NCBI GenBank assembly: GCA_017633195.1
Contig: JAGBPV010000061.1
Span: 1 to 16,174, forward strand
Direction: 5' to 3'
Length of the DNA stretch: 16,174 nucleotides
Source of the DNA: a bacterium
GTDB lineage: Bacteria > Bacillota_I > Bacilli_A > Mycoplasmatales > Mycoplasmoidaceae
The position numbers and the translations under genes were made by a program. Position 1 is the stretch's first letter. Every line of letters starts with the position of its first letter. Positions 9,367 through 16,174 of the stretch are shown here, one piece after another. A model generated the notes under the pieces. The model was not told the DNA's origin, did not search any database, and was given only the letters and a program-made list of their open reading frames with translations.

Positions 9367-9681
9367 TTATTTTGTTTTTACTTGTTCGATTAAACTTTTT
9401 AATTGTTCAAAAGATTTAAAACCTGTAGTTTGTAAAACTTTATTACCATCTTTAAAAAAGATAATTGTTGGAATTGAATAAATGTCAAATTTAGCAGCTA
9501 AACTTTGACTATCATCCACATTTACTTTATAAAAATGAACATCTGTATATTCATTAGCAGCTTGTTCAAAAAATGGAGCAAGCATTTTACAAGGACCACA
9601 TCAATCAGCAAAGAAATCAACAACGCTAATTCCTTTTTCACTAATTGTTGAATTAAAATCTTGTTCATTTAAAACTTTCAT
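9367..9681 (-). CDS. trxA: thioredoxin (104 aa)
   Basis: Cytosolic dithiol-disulfide oxidoreductase, normally kept reduced by thioredoxin reductase and serving ribonucleotide reductase and protein repair. The sequence M-K-V-L-N-E-Q-D-F-N opens a full-length thioredoxin fold. The active site is D-W-C-G-P-C-K (Cys28, Cys31), where the Trp is encoded by TGA; the conserved cis-proline is in S-I-P-T (Pro71). The start at 9679-9681 is preceded by a G-A-G-A-G-A-type ribosome-binding site. Length matches the family. It is the first gene of a unit followed by two HAD phosphatases, and a TATAAT box lies about 35 bases upstream. A start at the internal Met33 would remove the active site, so the upstream start is certain. 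Confidence 0.96.
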
Positions 9682-9713
9682 ATCTTATCTCTCTTTCATT
9701 GGTATTAAACTTT

Positions 9714-9719
9714 ATTATA
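9714..9719 (-). promoter_or_regulatory. putative -10 box for trxA
   Basis: A perfect TATAAT on the minus strand lies about 35 bases before the trxA start, in the 85-base gap after topA. The -35 region is only A/T-rich (T-A-T-T-A-A-like) and overlaps the palindrome at 9730-9751. Chance occurrence cannot be excluded in this base composition. Confidence 0.4.
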
Positions 9720-9729
9720 ATGTTTATTG

Positions 9730-9751
9730 AATAAAATTAATAAATTTTATT
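9730..9751. repeat. perfect 9-bp inverted repeat between topA and trxA
   Basis: Arms 9730-9738 and 9743-9751 (A-A-T-A-A-A-A-T-T and its complement) are perfectly complementary with a 4-base loop. It lies 15 bases after the topA stop and over the expected -35 of the trxA promoter. It could be a weak topA terminator (no U-run follows), an operator for trxA, or chance in A/T-only DNA. Confidence 0.35.
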
Positions 9752-9766
9752 AGTATTAAGATTTGT

Positions 9767-11830
9767 TTATTCATTAATTTCTTGTTTTGATGAATGATCT
9801 TTAGTTTTATTAGATTTAATAGTTTTTCTTCCTTTTATATAAGTACATTTTGGATAATTGCTACAACCAATAAAAGTTTGTTTTCTTTTATTTAATCTTT
9901 CAACTAAATTACTACCACAATCAGGACATTTTTCATCTAATAATTTTGCAGGTTCTTTTAAGGATTTTACATACTTACAACTAGGATAATTACTACATCC
10001 AATAAATTTAGAATGTCCTTTTTTGCTGTATCTATAAATTAATTCACTGTTACATAAAGGACATTTTTCATGCACATATTCAGGTTCAAGATTTTTCTTT
10101 TCTTCTTTAATTTCTTCTTGAACTTTTTTTGCTTTTTCATTTAGTTTTGGTCAAAATTCTAATAATCAAGTTTTCCAATTTTCTTCATCATTAGTGATTT
10201 TGTCTAATCTTTCTTCCATATCTTTAGTAAATACAACATTAATAATATCTGGAAAATAATAATCTAAATTGCTTGCAACTTCTTCACCTAAACTTGTGAC
10301 ATAATATTGTTTTTTTTCTAATAAAGCATATCCTCTTTCTAATGGAATATTTGCCATAGTGCTGTATGTACTTGGTCTTCCTACTCCTGATTTTTCTAAA
10401 TCTGCAATTAAAGTTGCTTGTGTGTATCTTGGTGGAGGTAATGATTCGTGTTCTGATACTAAAATATCGTCACTACTTATAAAATCTCCAACCTTAAATT
10501 TTTTAATATCAATATTATCTAGATTATCAAATTTATAAAGAATTTGTCATCCATCAAATAATCTAACATGATGAGTTATAAAGAATAAATTATCTTCATT
10601 ATTAAATCAGATATTTATTCTTTCAAATAAAGCATCACTCATCAATGATGCTAAAGAATGGTGTCAAATTAAATTGTAAAGCTTAAATTCATCTTCTTTA
10701 ATAACATTCTTTAATGATTGTGGAGTTGTTTTAATATCAATCACTCTAATAGCTTCATGTGCATCTTGAATATTAGTATTATTTTTATTTGTTGTTTGTG
10801 TAAAAGTTTTGTTTGAAACATATTGTTTACCATAATTCTCAGCAATATATGTCTTTGTTGCTTTAACAAAATCTTCACTGTATCTAGTACTATCAGTTCT
10901 TGGATAAGAAATTAAAGCAATATGTTCACCTTTAACATCAATCCCTTCGTAAAGCATTTGTGCAATACTAGTGATTTTTTTAGCAGTTCATCCTAAATTA
11001 TTAATTGCATCTTGTTGTAAAGTACTTGTTTTATAAGGTTCAGGAGCAGTTCTATAATATTGTTTTGGTTGTTCTAAATGATGAACTTGAAATTCTTTTT
11101 TTAAACTGGCTTTAAAATTTTCAGCAGTTTCTTTATTAAAGAATCTAACGATGCCATTTTCAATAGCATAATCTTTAGTATCTCATTTATTATTTGGTTT
11201 ATTAAGATTTAATTTTAGTTCTTTAAAAATTATTGGATCAACTGTTCATCAATAAGTTTTAATGAAATTTTTAATTTGATTTTCTCGATCTAAAATAAAT
11301 CTTAATGCTAAAGATTGCACTCTTCCAGCACTATCAGCCTTCATAGTTCTTTGCACTAAACTACTTAGTTTATACCCAACCATACGATCTAAAATTCTTC
11401 TAGCAAACTGTGCATAAACATAATTCATGTCAATTTTTCTTGGATGAGCAATTGCATCTAAGACAGCTTTTTTAGTAATTTCATTGAAAGTAATTCGTTC
11501 ACATTTAGCTTGTTCAGATTTATTTAATAAATCATATATATGTCATGCAATAGCTTCACCTTCACGATCAGGGTCAGTTGCTAAATAAATTTTTTGTGCT
11601 TTATCTGCAGCATCTTTAATTTCTTTAACAATTTCTTTTTTTCCTTGTCCATATTTATTAGATTTAATAATAGTTCAATGAGGTTCTAAAGTTTCTTGAT
11701 TAAAACCTAAACCATAAGGAGATAAATCTCTAATATGTCCAACTGTAGAAATAATTTTAAAATCACTAGGTAAAAAGCGTGAAATAGTTTTAACTTTATT
11801 AGGAGATTCAATAATCATTAAATTTTGCAT
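9767..11830 (-). CDS. topA: DNA topoisomerase I, two zinc fingers (687 aa)
   Basis: Type IA topoisomerase that relaxes negative supercoils behind the transcription machinery. The ATG at 11828-11830 follows A-A-A-G-G-A about 12 bases upstream; an ATG four codons later is a possible alternative. The Toprim domain shows [10 protein letters not shown] (Glu8) and [11 protein letters not shown] (Asp86, Asp88, Glu90). The strand-breaking Tyr309 sits in L-I-S-Y-P-R-T-D-S. The C-terminus has two C4 zinc fingers (Cys590/593/612/618 and Cys635/638/656/662), each ending in I-G-C-S-N-Y-P-x-C. E. coli TopA has three fingers and further domains, so this is a short version, as is usual in Gram-positive bacteria and mollicutes. 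Several TGA codons encode Trp. It starts 52 bases after rbgA and may share its transcript. Confidence 0.96.
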
Positions 11831-11882
11831 AACTATAATTATTCCTTTAATTTATATATTTATAACAAAAATTATTATTTTT

Positions 11883-12701
11883 TTAAAGTAAACTTGATAA
11901 ATCTTTATTATCATAACTAATTTTGCCTATTTCTCCAGTAGTAAATAAAACATAAAGTTTATTTAATACTAAATCAACACTATTCATCTCTTTATTGGTT
12001 TTAAAATTTCATTTAATAATTAGATAATTAATAAAATCATCAAACATTAAATCTTGATGATCACTTAATTTATAAAATAAATTAGTATAATATTTTTTTA
12101 AGAAATTAATTGCAAATTTTATTACTTCATATAATGGTACAACTTTTTTGTTAATTGTGCCAATTAAACACAATACATATCCTGCAATTAAATCATCAAT
12201 CTTTTTATACATAATTCCAGGAGCATCATATAAATATAAATTATTATTAATTTTTTGAATAGTAATTTTTTTTGTTGTTCCTGGTTTATCCATTACTATT
12301 GCATTCTTTTTTTTAATTAACTTATTAATTAAAGTAGATTTGCCAATATTTGGTAAACCAATAACTAATGCTGTATATATAGGTTTATAGTATAAACATT
12401 CGGTATTGTTTTTAACTAATTTATTAATTTGGTTAACTAATAATTTATCAATCAGATGATTATTTTTGTTTAGAATTAATAAATTATTTTTTATAAAATG
12501 TTCATTTTTTAAATCTGCAAGATCAGATTTTAATGCAACAGTTAAAACTAAACTATTATTAAATTCATTTAGTAATTCTTTATTACTACTATAACTTATT
12601 GCTCTAGCATCAACAACTTGAATAACAAAATTAATCTTGTCTTTATAAGTATTCATGATGTCATATGTTTTTTTCATATGACCTGGAAATCAATTAATCA
12701 T
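11883..12701 (-). CDS. rbgA: ribosome biogenesis GTPase RbgA/YlqF (272 aa)
   Basis: Circularly permuted GTPase needed for late assembly of the 50S subunit. The start M-I-N-W-F-P-G-H-M (Trp from TGA) is the family hallmark and fixes the ATG at 12699-12701. GTPase motifs come in the permuted order G4-G1-G2-G3: V-D-A-R near 30, A-L-K-S-D-L at 56-61 in the G4 place, P-loop G-L-P-N-I-G-K-S (115-122), P-G-T-T (140-143) and D-A-P-G (159-162). The G4 motif lacks the usual Asn of N-K-x-D (here L-K-S-D), which is odd because that Asn contacts guanine. The C-terminal domain that binds rRNA follows. It starts 2 bases after the stop of the upstream membrane-protein gene, without an obvious Shine-Dalgarno sequence, so translation is probably coupled. 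Its place next to rplS, trmD and rpsP fits a ribosome-assembly role. Confidence 0.93.
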
Positions 12702-12703
12702 TT

Positions 12704-14176
12704 TTATTCATTTTCTTTATTAAAAAATAAATACCCATCAATTCCACGCAGCATATTAATTGTTAAAAACGCATCATCATCCACTCTTTTGATTTCATGA
12801 ATAATTTTTGGTAATTCTACATATCTTGTTACAGTTTCAATTGTATAAGTATTAAATTCTTTAGAGTTTAATACTTGAACAGAATGATAAACATTTAATT
12901 GATAAGGATAATGTAATTCATTCATTCTATTAACGATTTCTTCAGGTTTAATAGAATAAATTTTTAATACACTTTGTTTATATTTTGGATAATAAATATT
13001 CACAGATAAATATCCAATTATTGAATATATTAAACTAGCAATTAAATTAGGAGAGAAAAAATATTTGGCACTTCAGTGATTAGTTGTACTAATTCCTGCA
13101 CAAACATAAGAACCTAAAATGATTCCTAAAAACATTCCAGAAGTGTTAAAAATCATTAAAGCATGACCTAATTGTTTTTTAACTTTATCACTTCAATAAA
13201 TACTTGGAATATCTAATCCACCTGTACAACTTCCAATAATATAATTTACTGAAATTATTAAAGGATAAAGTAAAGTTAATAACACAGTATAACCAAATAA
13301 AGATAATACTCTTGGCAAATCCATATATCCTGATTGTGTTCTTAAGACTTGAATATGATCTCATTGAGCACTACTTAATTCAGCAAATTGTTTTAAATTT
13401 GCTACACCACCATTTAATGGATTTGATAATTTTAATTCATGAATAATTGAACCAGCTGGATAATAATTTCAACTTAATGCATAAACATTATACTTATTTA
13501 ACTGTAAATTCATTGTTAAAGGATCACCTAAGAAGAAATAAGCATATTTATTATCTGGATTAATAAAAATTGGAATAGATAATAACAATCCCATAACAGT
13601 TGCAGTAAAAACAAATAGTAAAGTTAATTTTGTAAATCTTTTACCAATCTTAAATCATGAAAATAAAATCAAAGGAATATTAGCACTAAACCATATCCCT
13701 CAAAAAAGTCCCTGATAAACATCATTACTCACATTTTGACTTAATCCATGTAAACTTAATGATGTTCCAATCAATCTTGCTAATCCTTGAAATAAACCAC
13801 TTGTTCCGCTTGAATATAATCCAGTTATATCAACAAAATAAAAAGTAATTAATGCATATATAATTGCTGAAACAAAAGCAACAGCATAACGCATCATGAT
13901 TCTTTTATCATCATACATGCCAGCAAAAAATACTGAAGATGCGTGTAACCTAACACGATCTAATTTACTTTCTACATAAATTCTTTGATTAAACTCATCA
14001 GTATTTTTATTTAATCCAAAAGTAAAAATTCTTGCTAAATCTATTTTTTTAGTAGATTTTTTATTTGACTTATTAATAGTATGTTTTTTTGCTATATTAG
14101 AATTGCTAGTAGTATTATTGTTGTTTTTACTACTAGCATTTTTCTCATTGTTGAAATCTTTTGAACTATCAAACAT
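12704..14176 (-). CDS. YitT/DUF2179 family membrane protein (490 aa)
   Basis: Integral membrane protein of the YitT type, with unknown function. A hydrophilic cytosolic head rich in Asn, Ser and Lys covers residues 1-90. The first helix is at about 96-117 (Y-A-V-A-F-V-S-A-I-I-Y-A-L-I-T-F-Y-F), and several more hydrophobic helices follow to about residue 390. A G-G-L-D-I-P-S stretch corresponds to the G-G-x-D-I motif of the family. The C-terminal 95 residues (from about 395) form a soluble DUF2179-like domain (S-I-K-P-E-E-I-V-N-R-M near the start, V-D-D-D-A-F-L-T-I near the end). TGA codons encode Trp. It is 2 bases from both rplS and rbgA, the same context I recall for M. genitalium MG443. 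The Asn/Ser-rich head and the loop around 230-270 make it longer than Bacillus YitT (about 280 residues). Confidence 0.85.
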
Positions 14177-14178
14177 AT

Positions 14179-14571
14179 CTATTTAGTTTCAATAGAAGTA
14201 TTATTGTTGTTTAATGGTTTGATTCTAGCATCTTTTCCAGATAAATTTCTTAAATAAGATAAGTATGCTCTTCTTACTTTTCCTTTACTTACAACTTCAA
14301 TCTTATTGATTAAAGGAGAATGAGTTTGAAAGTTCATTTCAAGTCCAACTCCTGCCGAAATTTTTCTTAGCATAAAGGTTTGATTTAAACCACTACCTCT
14401 TTTTCTAATTACAACTCCAGTGATCTTTTGAATTCTTGTTTTTGTACCTTCTGTAATTAATAAATGAACAGTTACAGTATCACTTACTGCAAAATCAGGA
14501 AGATCATTCTTTAATTGCTTTGCTTCAATATTTCTAATAGCTTCTTTACGATTAAATCCCATATTACTCAT
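14179..14571 (-). CDS. rplS: 50S ribosomal protein L19 (130 aa)
   Basis: Large-subunit protein located at the 30S-50S interface. Recognised by D-F-A-V-S-D-T-V-T-V-H-L-L-I-T-E-G, then I-T-G-V-V-I-R-K-R-G-S-G-L, T-F-M-L-R-K-I-S-A-G-V-G, and the C-terminal K-V-R-R-A-Y-L-S-Y-L-R. Starts at ATG 14569-14571 because A-G-A-G-G sits 8 bases upstream; a second ATG three codons later has worse spacing. The first 8 bases overlap the end of trmD (A-T-G-A-G-T-A-A), suggesting translational coupling. Length is normal, with a short Asn-rich tail. Ends in TAG, 2 bases before the next gene. Confidence 0.97.
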   Translation of the reverse strand: MSNMGFNRKEAIRNIEAKQLKNDLPDFAVSDTVTVHLLITEGTKTRIQKITGVVIRKRGSGLNQTFMLRKISAGVGLEMNFQTHSPLINKIEVVSKGKVRRAYLSYLRNLSGKDARIKPLNNNNTSIETK

Positions 14572-15247
14572 GTTTTTTACCTCTAAGATATTTGTTATAT
14601 AAATCTGGTCTTTTAGTTTTTGTATTTTCTATTTGTTTTAATTTTCTGTATTCCTTAATTTTTTCATGATTTCCACTTAATAAAACTTCAGGAACACTGT
14701 ATCCTAAATAATTTATAGGTTTTGTGTAAACAGGATAATCTAATAAATCATTTTCAAAAGATTCATTTAAGTAACTTTCTTTTTTAATAACACCATCAAC
14801 TAATCTACTTACAGCATCAATTAAAATTAAAGCTGGAATTTCTCCATTTGTCAACACATAATCTCCAATTGAAATTTCTTCATCAATAAAATGAGAAATT
14901 CTTTCATCAAAGCCTTCATAATGTCCACAAATTAAAATTAGGTGTTTTTGTTTAGCTAATGAAACAACTTTCTTTTGATTTAAAGTTTTACCTTGAGGAG
15001 TTAGTAAAACTTTGTATCCTTTATTTAAAGAATTCAAACATTCTACTATTGGTTCTAGTCTAAGAACCATTCCTTCTCCTCCACCAATTTGATAAGCATC
15101 AACTCTTTTATTTTTATCTTTACTAAAATTTCTAAAGTTAATAATATCAACCTGAATCAATTTTCTTTCAATTGCTCTTTTAATAATTGAAAAGTTTAAC
15201 AAAGGTTGAATAAATTCAGGAAAAAGAGTTAATACAGTAATCTTCAC
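14564..15247 (-). CDS. trmD: tRNA (guanine-37 N1)-methyltransferase TrmD (227 aa)
   Basis: Methylates G37 next to the anticodon, using S-adenosylmethionine, to prevent +1 frameshifting; works as a dimer with a deep trefoil knot. Conserved pieces are all present: M-K-I-T-V-L-T-L-F-P-E-F, Y-Q-I-G-G-G-E-G-M-V-L-R, L-L-T-P-Q-G-K, I-C-G-H-Y-E-G-F-D-E-R-I, I-S-I-G-D-Y-V-L-T-N-G-E, Y-T-K-P and V-L-L-S-G-N-H. The start codon is GTG (15245-15247), just 6 bases after the rpsP stop and without a Shine-Dalgarno sequence, so it probably depends on ribosomes finishing rpsP. It overlaps rplS by 8 bases at its end. There are no TGA codons. Full family length. Confidence 0.97.
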   Translation of the reverse strand: MKITVLTLFPEFIQPLLNFSIIKRAIERKLIQVDIINFRNFSKDKNKRVDAYQIGGGEGMVLRLEPIVECLNSLNKGYKVLLTPQGKTLNQKKVVSLAKQKHLILICGHYEGFDERISHFIDEEISIGDYVLTNGEIPALILIDAVSRLVDGVIKKESYLNESFENDLLDYPVYTKPINYLGYSVPEVLLSGNHEKIKEYRKLKQIENTKTKRPDLYNKYLRGKKHE

Positions 15248-15253
15248 ACTATA

Positions 15254-15514
15254 TTAATTATTTTTTGATTCAACAAAACTTTTTCAAATACCTTGTTTTT
15301 TTAAGATATTTAATACAGTTTCACTTGGTTGTGCACCATTTTTTAAATGACGAATAATTTCATCATTTTTTAATTCAACTGTTCCATCTAATGGAGCATA
15401 AGTTCCTAATAATTCAATATATTTACCATCTCTTCTTGTTTTAGAATCAATAGCAACAATTCTATAAAAAGGTGACTTATGTCTTCCCATTCTGGTTAAT
15501 CTAATTCTAAGCAA
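15254..15514 (-). CDS. rpsP: 30S ribosomal protein S16, TTG start (86 aa)
   Basis: Small-subunit protein needed early in 30S assembly. M-L-R-I-R-L-T-R-M-G-R-H-K-S-P-F-Y-R-I-V is the family N-terminus, followed by A-I-D-S-K-T-R-R-D-G and the core P-S-E-T-V-L-N-I-L-K. The start codon is TTG (15512-15514), supported by a strong G-G-A-G-G-T six bases upstream and by alignment with the family start; starting at the next ATG would lose eight conserved residues. One TGA (Trp) lies near the end at 15284-15286, and the frame stops at TAA 15254-15256. First gene of the rpsP-trmD-rplS run, with a promoter-like box and a leader hairpin upstream. rimM, often between rpsP and trmD in other bacteria, is absent. 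Confidence 0.95.
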
Positions 15515-15520
15515 AATAAT

Positions 15521-15526
15521 ACCTCC
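15521..15526 (-). promoter_or_regulatory. strong Shine-Dalgarno for rpsP
   Basis: The minus strand reads GGAGGT six bases before the TTG start. It is the best anti-16S match in the window, where many genes have weak sites or none, and it decides the non-ATG start of rpsP. Confidence 0.8.
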
Positions 15527-15540
15527 AATAAAAACTAAAA

Positions 15541-15575
15541 GACTAATAAATATTAGAAAAATCTAACATTTAGTC
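15541..15575 (-). promoter_or_regulatory. hairpin in the rpsP leader, possible attenuator
   Basis: Outer arms GACTAA/TTAGTC (6 bp) and inner arms TTAGA/TCTAA (5 bp) form a stem with an asymmetric interior loop and a short A/T loop. In the transcript it is followed by a U-rich tract (UUUUAGUUUUUAUU) and then, 14 bases after the stem, the rpsP Shine-Dalgarno site. The overlapping palindrome CTAATA-AA-TATTAG (15543-15556) gives an alternative, mutually exclusive pairing. It lies between the putative -10 box and the gene, so it would be in the mRNA leader. Whether it terminates, regulates or does nothing is unknown. Confidence 0.4.
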
Positions 15576-15594
15576 AGTATATATCTAGTATTTT

Positions 15595-15600
15595 ATTATA
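15595..15600 (-). promoter_or_regulatory. putative -10 box for the rpsP operon
   Basis: A perfect TATAAT on the minus strand, about 80 bases before the rpsP start. A TTGAAA lies upstream but the spacing is only 14 bases, shorter than usual. It would give a leader of about 70 bases containing the hairpin at 15541-15575. Confidence 0.4.
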
Positions 15601-15605
15601 AATTT

Positions 15606-15630
15606 AAAAAATTCTTTCAAATATAAAGAA
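15606..15630 (-). terminator. short terminator-like hairpin after the HIT gene
   Basis: TTCTTT (15630-15625) and AAAGAA (15617-15612) pair around a 7-base loop and are followed directly by six U in the transcript. It lies 4 bases after the HIT stop codon. The stem is only 6 bp with one G-C pair (in minus sense C with G), so it is weak on paper, but the position fits. Confidence 0.4.
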
Positions 15631-15634
15631 AATC

Positions 15635-16135
15635 TTATTTCTTAGATTTTTCATCATATTTAGATTGTTTACCACTAGCATTTTTAATAATTTCTAAAAC
15701 ATCATCTAAATCTTCTAAATCAACAGGATTTGATGAAATCATTAATCCTTCATTTTTAGCATATTTTGGAATAATATGAAAATGTCAGTGATAAATAACT
15801 TGTCCAGCCATTGGTCCTTGATTACTCAAATAATTTATGCCTCATGGTTGCAATTTACTTATATCTAAAACTTTTGCAATATGTCTTACCATTTTCATTG
15901 TTTCATACAAGATTTCATCATTATCACAAACCATCAAATTGCTAATATGTTTTTTAGGAATAACAATTGTATGACCATTACTTATTGGATTTACATCCAA
16001 AAATGCTATTGCAAATTCATTTTCTTCAATAATTTTTGCTGGAATTTCTTTCTTAACAATTTTACAAAAAATGCAATCATCTTTTGGTGAATCATTACTA
16101 GAAGAAATATGATTTAATTTATCAATTATGCCCAT
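15635..16135 (-). CDS. HIT family nucleotide hydrolase, zinc type (166 aa)
   Basis: Histidine-triad protein, probably hydrolysing adenosine phosphoramidate-like or dinucleotide substrates in the cytosol. The catalytic triad is I-Y-H-W-H-F-H-I-I-P (residues about 114-123), where the Trp is a TGA codon. It is preceded by G-P-M-A-G-Q-V. The zinc-binding N-terminus D-C-I-F-C-K-I-V-K-K-E-I-P-A-K (Cys21, Cys24) and N-G-H-T (His55) are typical of the PKCI/Hit subgroup. The ATG is at 16133-16135 with a weak T-A-G-G-T upstream. A second TGA (15842) also encodes Trp. A 20-residue polar N-terminal addition and a charged C-terminal tail make it longer than the usual 115-140 residues. It appears monocistronic within this window; what lies upstream is not visible. 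Confidence 0.92.
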
Positions 16136-16174
16136 TTTTATTTACCTAGATTATTTAAATATTTAAAAAATTAA

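Noticed and set aside
12618..12800. Plus-strand open frame of 60 codons
   Set aside because: It spans the junction of rbgA and the YitT-like gene on the opposite strand and has no family features.
15881..16090. Plus-strand open frame of 69 codons, rich in Phe, Ile and Asn
   Set aside because: It is the antisense of the well-supported HIT gene; its composition is what the complement of A/T-rich coding sequence gives.
1..16174. CRISPR arrays, insertion sequences, phage genes, toxin-antitoxin or defence genes
   Set aside because: I saw no spaced direct repeats, transposase motifs, terminal inverted repeats or defence-protein motifs. All intact genes except the 153-aa protein and the lipoprotein belong to known housekeeping or conserved families.

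Overview
The window is a compact, very A+T-rich chromosomal segment (roughly a quarter G+C by eye) with every recognisable gene on the minus strand. Most open frames are interrupted only by TGA codons at positions where the protein families expect tryptophan: the thioredoxin W-C-G-P-C site, the RbgA start M-I-N-W-F-P-G-H and the HIT motif H-W-H-F-H. With TGA read as Trp (code 4), each broken frame joins into one full-length gene. This marks a mollicute (Mycoplasma/Ureaplasma type). The gene content (potABCD; rpsP-trmD-rplS-YitT-like-rbgA; topA; thioredoxin plus Cof phosphatases) resembles the pneumoniae/Ureaplasma/Malacoplasma side of the group. I cannot name the species.

Layout in transcription order, high to low coordinates. 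(1) A zinc-type HIT nucleotide hydrolase at 16135-15635, with a short terminator-like hairpin after it. (2) A ribosome-biogenesis run from 15514 to 9767: rpsP (TTG start, strong Shine-Dalgarno), trmD, rplS, a YitT/DUF2179 membrane protein, the GTPase gene rbgA, and topA with two zinc fingers. Genes are separated by a few bases or overlap, except for 52 bases before topA. rimM, often found between rpsP and trmD in other bacteria, is absent. (3) trxA and two Cof-type HAD phosphatases (9681-7641), ending in an A/T-rich terminator-like hairpin. (4) A complete polyamine ABC importer operon potA-potB-potC-potD (7530-1977) with its own TATAAT box. PotA carries a coiled-coil insertion of about 165 residues, PotB a long cytoplasmic tail, and the PotD-like binding protein is membrane anchored and much enlarged. 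(5) A small unknown protein of 153 residues with an internal duplication. Downstream of it is a frameshifted remnant of a third copy of the same unit, then about 350 bases of A/T-rich DNA with no recognisable gene. (6) The 5' part of a surface lipoprotein gene, cut by the window edge.

Almost everything is core mollicute housekeeping. The parts least explained by known families are the duplicated unit with its decayed third copy, the accessory regions of the polyamine transporter, and the structured rpsP leader. I found no CRISPR array, insertion sequence, tRNA or rRNA gene.
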